Of a stretch of 64,000 nt of DNA, positions 60,145-64,000 are shown in pieces. Location of the stretch: the NCBI GenBank assembly GCA_963210315.1, contig OY723289.1:620001-684000 (forward strand), written 5' to 3'. The translations under genes and the position numbers were made by a program. The first letter of the stretch is position 1. The number at the start of each line of letters is the position of its first letter. The notes beneath the pieces were generated by a model. The model ran no database searches. It had not been told where the DNA came from and saw only the letters and a program-made list of their open reading frames with translations. Source of the stretch: Rhynchopus euleeides (lineage: Eukaryota > Euglenozoa > Diplonemea > Diplonemida > Diplonemidae).

Positions 60145-62338
60145 AGGGACGGTCACAAGCCCCCGAAAAGCGGTGACAAACCCAAAAATTCCAACTTCTG
60201 CGCTATGTCGCCCATATGGGTGAAAAACCAGAAAATAGTGCCCATACCGCTCCGGAAATGGTGTTCTGCCCTGTTTCGAACCCTTTGGTGCCTCTGTGGG
60301 GGTGTATTTGAGGGTTCTAAAAATGGTGACCACGGTTCGGTACCTCGCTGTTTTGTAACCACACTTCACACGAAACGCGGGCAATCATCGCACAAATTAC
60401 CGCAAAACAGCGCCAAAAATGCACCCGCGCATCACGAACGAGTGATGTGTAGGACAGTGCTATCGAAAAGTACCTCACAAGCATGCTCGCATGGACTGAT
60501 ACACGATGTCCCTGCAAGCGCCGGATACAAGCCCTCAAGAACCCCTATATTCGGAAGAAGTGCACATCATGACTGACATCATGATTTTCCGGCCACTTCG
60601 GAGTCCCGGTTTGATGAGTGAACTTTCGGGGAGGGGAAGAGGGTGGACAGGGAGTGGTGCATACTACACGCGTCAAAACGCAGAGTATATCAGTACCCCT
60701 TGAAGAGGCAATCTCTTGTACTGTGTGACCTCTGAGTGACGACACAGGTGAGACGAGAAGAGAGAGTGCCGCCGATGAAGAGCGCAGCGCAAATGAGACG
60801 GCAAATATCACCATCCGGCCTTCAGGTGGCTGCGGCGGGAATAAGCGAGGCTGATAGCCGATTCGCGAAGTGTGCAGACATGGCCTTTGCCCAAACCCGG
60901 GTCGACCGAGGCAAAGCCCACTCACCTCCAGGAGGTTCCTGCAAACCCTGGTGGGGCATCGTCGGCTGTGACCTTCCTGCACCTGAGGGATCATGATTGA
61001 CCATTTTTTTTTGTGCGGCCTGTGTGGTTGTCTTCGTCGTTTGTCTTCTTCGACCGGACATCCCCTTCTTCTGGAGACACCGATCTACTCCATGAACCTC
61101 GAGCTGATGCTGGAGCTTTCGGGAGCCTCTGCGAGTGGGTGGCCACGTTTTCTTTGGTGGACGCACCCAAAAGAAAATAAAGAAATAGAAAAAAACCCGA
61201 AAAGAGGTCGAGGCACCCGCTCCACTCCAGCACCATGGGGCTGAGGTTCACGGATCACACAGGTGAGGATCAGTCCTCTGTGAGGCGCTTATCCTGAAGA
61301 CGAACCAGTTCCCCGGTCGGTCTCCAGAAACTCGGGCCGCGTCTGGCGCTGTATCGCCTCGGCGGGGCTGTCGTCCCTTACAGTCTTTTCTGTACGAGGT
61401 TTTCCACAGGCTGCACACCTGCCCCGCGGCTGTGTGGCAGTCTTCGCGGAGTGCAATGCGAAGGTCTGGCCTGACGTGGTGTGACTATTTAGACTCCGGG
61501 TGTCTCCACCCATCCTGGTCTGGGGAGCCTCGTTACCCAAGCAGTTTTCGGTCATGCCCTGGACCACGGCCGTGCTAGACTCCTGGTGCAGGCACCCGTC
61601 ATGGTCCGGGGACGGCCCCCCCAGGCAGTTTAACGTCTTACCCAGGACTTAGAGAGGGCTCAGCAGGGAACCATGAGCATGCATACCTGATCATCGCAAC
61701 CAGTCTCAAGTTGAAGGAACGGTGGTGCGACCCACAAACTGAATCATACATTCAAAGCTGGTTGAGCTGCCCTACACGACCCTAACTGGAGAAAACCCTC
61801 CGCACCTTCCAGGTCTGTGTGAGTTCTCATATTCAAGCACCACTGGCTCCGGACCCGAGGTGGTGGTGTACCTCTCGCAAGTGCAGAGCGGAGGTCTACT
61901 CACAGTGCTTCACAAACGTGAATATTCGCAGAGCAGACACCAAACACTGCTAACATGCCTCTCCTTCAGCCAGGCCGTGCAGAACCATGAAGAATTGCTG
62001 AAGCTGAAGCAACTGGGTAGCAGCTTCGTAGGGATATCACCGATTTTGATGTAGTCTTTGAGAACGATGCACGCACTGTTGAGTATCACGCCTCGTGTCA
62101 ATTGTAGCGACGGCGACAAAAAACACAACCCTGTAAAAGCCTGGCAGGTACCAAACCGTGGTCACCTGTTTCTCCAACTGTTCTCCGGTGCTCAAATGGT
62201 GCCAAAACATGGCCAAACCGCCTCAGAACCGGTTTCCGGGAGGTTTTGGGCACGATTTTCATCAAGAAAACACGATTTTTGTTGATTTTTCATGAACCTG
62301 AAAAAAGTGGTTTTGTCTCACCCTTGTGACCGTCCCTA
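60145..62338. mobile_element. TIR element TAGGGACGGTCACAAG inserted in poly-G
   Basis: The ends are TAGGGACGGTCACAAG and CTTGTGACCGTCCCTA, with poly-G on both outer sides (60128-60144; 62339-62351), which fits an 8-bp GGGGGGGG duplication of hAT type. Imperfect inverted similarity reaches ~200 bp inward, to GGTACCRAACCGTGGTCACC at about 60345 and 62148. The ~1.8-kb interior contains only short frames, one with a CAACGKPR motif (61289-61567, minus). No transposase was recognised. Confidence 0.75.
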
Positions 62339-62806
62339 GGGGGGGGGGGGGAATGGCATTTGACAAAGCGGGCCACCAAGGCTGAGCAGTTGAGAGAGAC
62401 AAAGAGGAGACAGCGCCAGGAGATGGGCTTACCCAAACGGAAATATGGGCAACAAGAGAGGGTGGAGGTGGGGGTGGGGGCGGGGGGGAGAAGGGGGGGG
62501 GGGGGGGGCGGGGGAGGGGAGACTCTACTATCTTGCCATTGCTCACTCGGGCGGCTTACTTTTAACAAACCTTTCGTTTTGAACACTTCTGCAAGTTGGT
62601 GCGGGGGGGGGAGGGGGGGTATTTATGAAAGGTCATTATTCGGTAGGGCGTGCAGCTTTCCGGCGGCTCGGGACAGTCGTCGCCTTCTGTTGCGCCTTGG
62701 CGGCATTCCGCTCGTCCTTCTCCGCCTGTGGTGTAGGGTGTGGCATGTGATAGGGCTGGTCGAAATGGTTGTCTGCCAGGAGTTGTCCCGTTTGTTTTGT
62801 GTGTGT
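62339..62806. other. Poly-G tracts and diverged hAT leader
   Basis: G runs are at 62339-62351, 62460-62515 and 62605-62620. From about 62640 the minus strand resembles the leader and start region of the 29548 transposase (RTSGMPPRRNRRRR versus the P-G-M-P-A-G-R-R start), so a transposase 5' fragment may remain. Confidence 0.45.
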
Positions 62807-63162
62807 GTGTGGTTATGAAGTTTTAAGGCGGTGTCGCCCTGCACGGGCAGTAGCACCTCCCCTTCAGTATCGCACTCCCGAAGGATTCCCCAACACGACG
62901 TGACACCGGTTTCGACGCGTACTCTTCGTACCCCTCCCCCCGGCCGCGTCTCTTCAGCGAAGAACCGGGGATAATCGGACCAGGGCTAGCTAAACCCTGG
63001 TGGTGTCACGGGTGGGGTTGGAGAGGGAGAAAAGGAAGAAATGAAGTTGCGAAAAAGTCAAACACTGACACGTGAAATCAATAAAAAGGGTGGTATATAT
63101 CGCCCCCTTGCTGCGACGAAGACACTAAATAGTCAGGCCGCTTCAAGAGTCTTGAGGGCTTG
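62807..63162. repeat. 356-bp direct repeat, copy 1
   Basis: It starts GTGTGGTTATGAAGTTTTAA and ends AAGAGTCTTGAGGGCTTG, and is nearly identical to 63605-63961. The outer ~130 bp match the transposase leader at 31568-31693. The central ~235 bp, flanked by TATCGC (62868-62873, 63099-63104), are an extra segment containing a GTGACACC/GGTGTCAC hairpin, AATAAA and TATATA. Two direct copies 440 bp apart could be a terminal-repeat miniature (TRIM-like) element or a tandem duplication. They do not have TG..CA ends. Confidence 0.75.
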
Positions 63163-63604
63163 AAGGAAGAAACAGGTTGCTGATGAGTCTCAGGAGCAGG
63201 CACCTTTTGTCCGCCCACATGACCTTCGCCCGAAGGCGAACCTCGTCCAGCTTGGCTCGATCGCCACAGAGAAGGGGATCATTCTCCGCTGTGGTGAACA
63301 TCTTAAAAACCGAGGGTGCAGAGGTGGGGCAGCCCACTGGTGCGACAGCAGGCCGCCCCCGGATAGCTATAACTAGTGCATAGGAAGCATACGACGGCAC
63401 ACGCAACAGATGCCGAAGGCACAACGGCGGGTCACTTTTAACCACCAGAGGAGTGGCACTCCCGAGGGGTGGGGAAGGGGGGTAGTCACAACACTTTCGA
63501 AGGAAGTAAAGGGGCAAATGGGATGTTTTGTGCAAGGTAGAAAGGAAGTCACAACATGAGGCAGGGGGGATTGCTCATCAGGCCTGGGGGAATAGAGGGT
63601 TTGT
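63163..63604. other. Spacer between the direct repeats
   Basis: This stretch has no recognisable coding content. It would be the internal region if the flanking repeats are LTRs. A primer-binding site is not evident next to copy 1. Confidence 0.5.
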
Positions 63605-63961
63605 GTGTGGTTATAAAGTTTTAAGGCGGTGTCGCCCTGCACGGGCAGTAGCACCTCCCCTTCAGTATCGCACTCCCGAAGGATTCCCCAACACGACGTG
63701 ACACCGGTTTCGACGCGTACTCTTCGTACCCCTCCCCCCGGCCGCGTCTCTTCAGCGAAGAACCGGGGATAATCGGACCAGGGCTAGCTAAACCCTGGTG
63801 GTGTCACGGGTGGGGTTGGAGAGGGAGAAAAAGGAAGAAATGAAGTTGCGAAAAAGTCAAACACTGACACGTGAAATCAATAAAAAGGGTGGTATATATC
63901 GCCCCCTTGCTGCGACGAAGACACTAAATAGTCAGGCCGCTTCAAGAGTCTTGAGGGCTTG
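63605..63961. repeat. 356-bp direct repeat, copy 2
   Basis: This second copy, 357 bp, has one extra A in the GAGAAAAAGGAAG run. It is followed by a (GT)n tract at the window edge. Confidence 0.85.
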
Positions 63962-64000
63962 TGTGTGTGTGTGTTTTGAAACCAGAGTTTGCGTAGCGTA

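Noticed and set aside
60255..60290. TTCGAA-containing tRNA-like sequence on the minus strand
   Set aside because: The presumed T-arm stem does not pair and no acceptor, D or anticodon arms are present. Similar single words at 36625 and 59650 also fail.

Overview
This is a eukaryotic nuclear genome window, most likely from a unicellular alga or other protist. There are no bacterial operons. One gene (the aminotransferase) carries a clear GT..AG spliceosomal intron. The protein-coding genes are a GT92-like glycosyltransferase with a PAN/Apple-like tail, a G8-domain/beta-helix surface protein with a PA14-like end, an ELO fatty-acid elongase, RTF2, and two copies of a four-pass membrane protein. 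Long poly-G/poly-C tracts, GT/GA microsatellites and very abundant DNA transposons fill the rest. I cannot name the species; an alveolate or chromerid, haptophyte or stramenopile alga is a guess.

Layout. 1-4680: no gene, short repeats. 4689-18224: one large nested hAT transposon (ends CAAAGATGGAAAAA, 8-bp target duplication GATACCCC). It holds at least four other elements, two hAT transposase genes pointing in opposite directions and a 200-N assembly gap. 18462-20111: GT92-like gene. 20112-24309: no gene, simple-sequence rich. 24318-25525: non-autonomous hAT. 26627-27232: four-TM gene. 28018-36026: a G8 + PA14-like gene split by a second copy of the CAAAGATGG hAT element (28197-34314), which carries an intact 659-aa transposase and five nested elements. 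37379-48809: almost continuous transposons (two more hAT-like elements, a ~380-bp tandem array, a TA-target element with unrecognised genes, copia remnant, foldback elements). 48972-49577: second copy of the four-TM gene. 51497-56557: a compact gene cluster, all on the minus strand (ELO elongase, aminotransferase, RTF2). 57.8-59.5 kb and 60145-62338: further decayed transposons. 62807-63961: a ~356-bp direct repeat pair.

Main message. The cellular genes are ordinary and colinear. The unusual biology is the mobile-element ecology. The CAAAGATGG hAT element carries subterminal arrays of a 10-bp repeat (AATAAAATAC), and at least seven other element families have inserted into those arrays. Four of these insertions (three termini types) share a 3-bp AAT target duplication. 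Several insertions can be dated against an empty site elsewhere in the same window, so boundaries and target duplications are read directly from the sequence rather than guessed. One TA-target MITE interrupts an open reading frame that is exactly in frame once the insertion is discounted. A short SINE-like retroposon is present twice, each time with its empty-site paralogue in the window.
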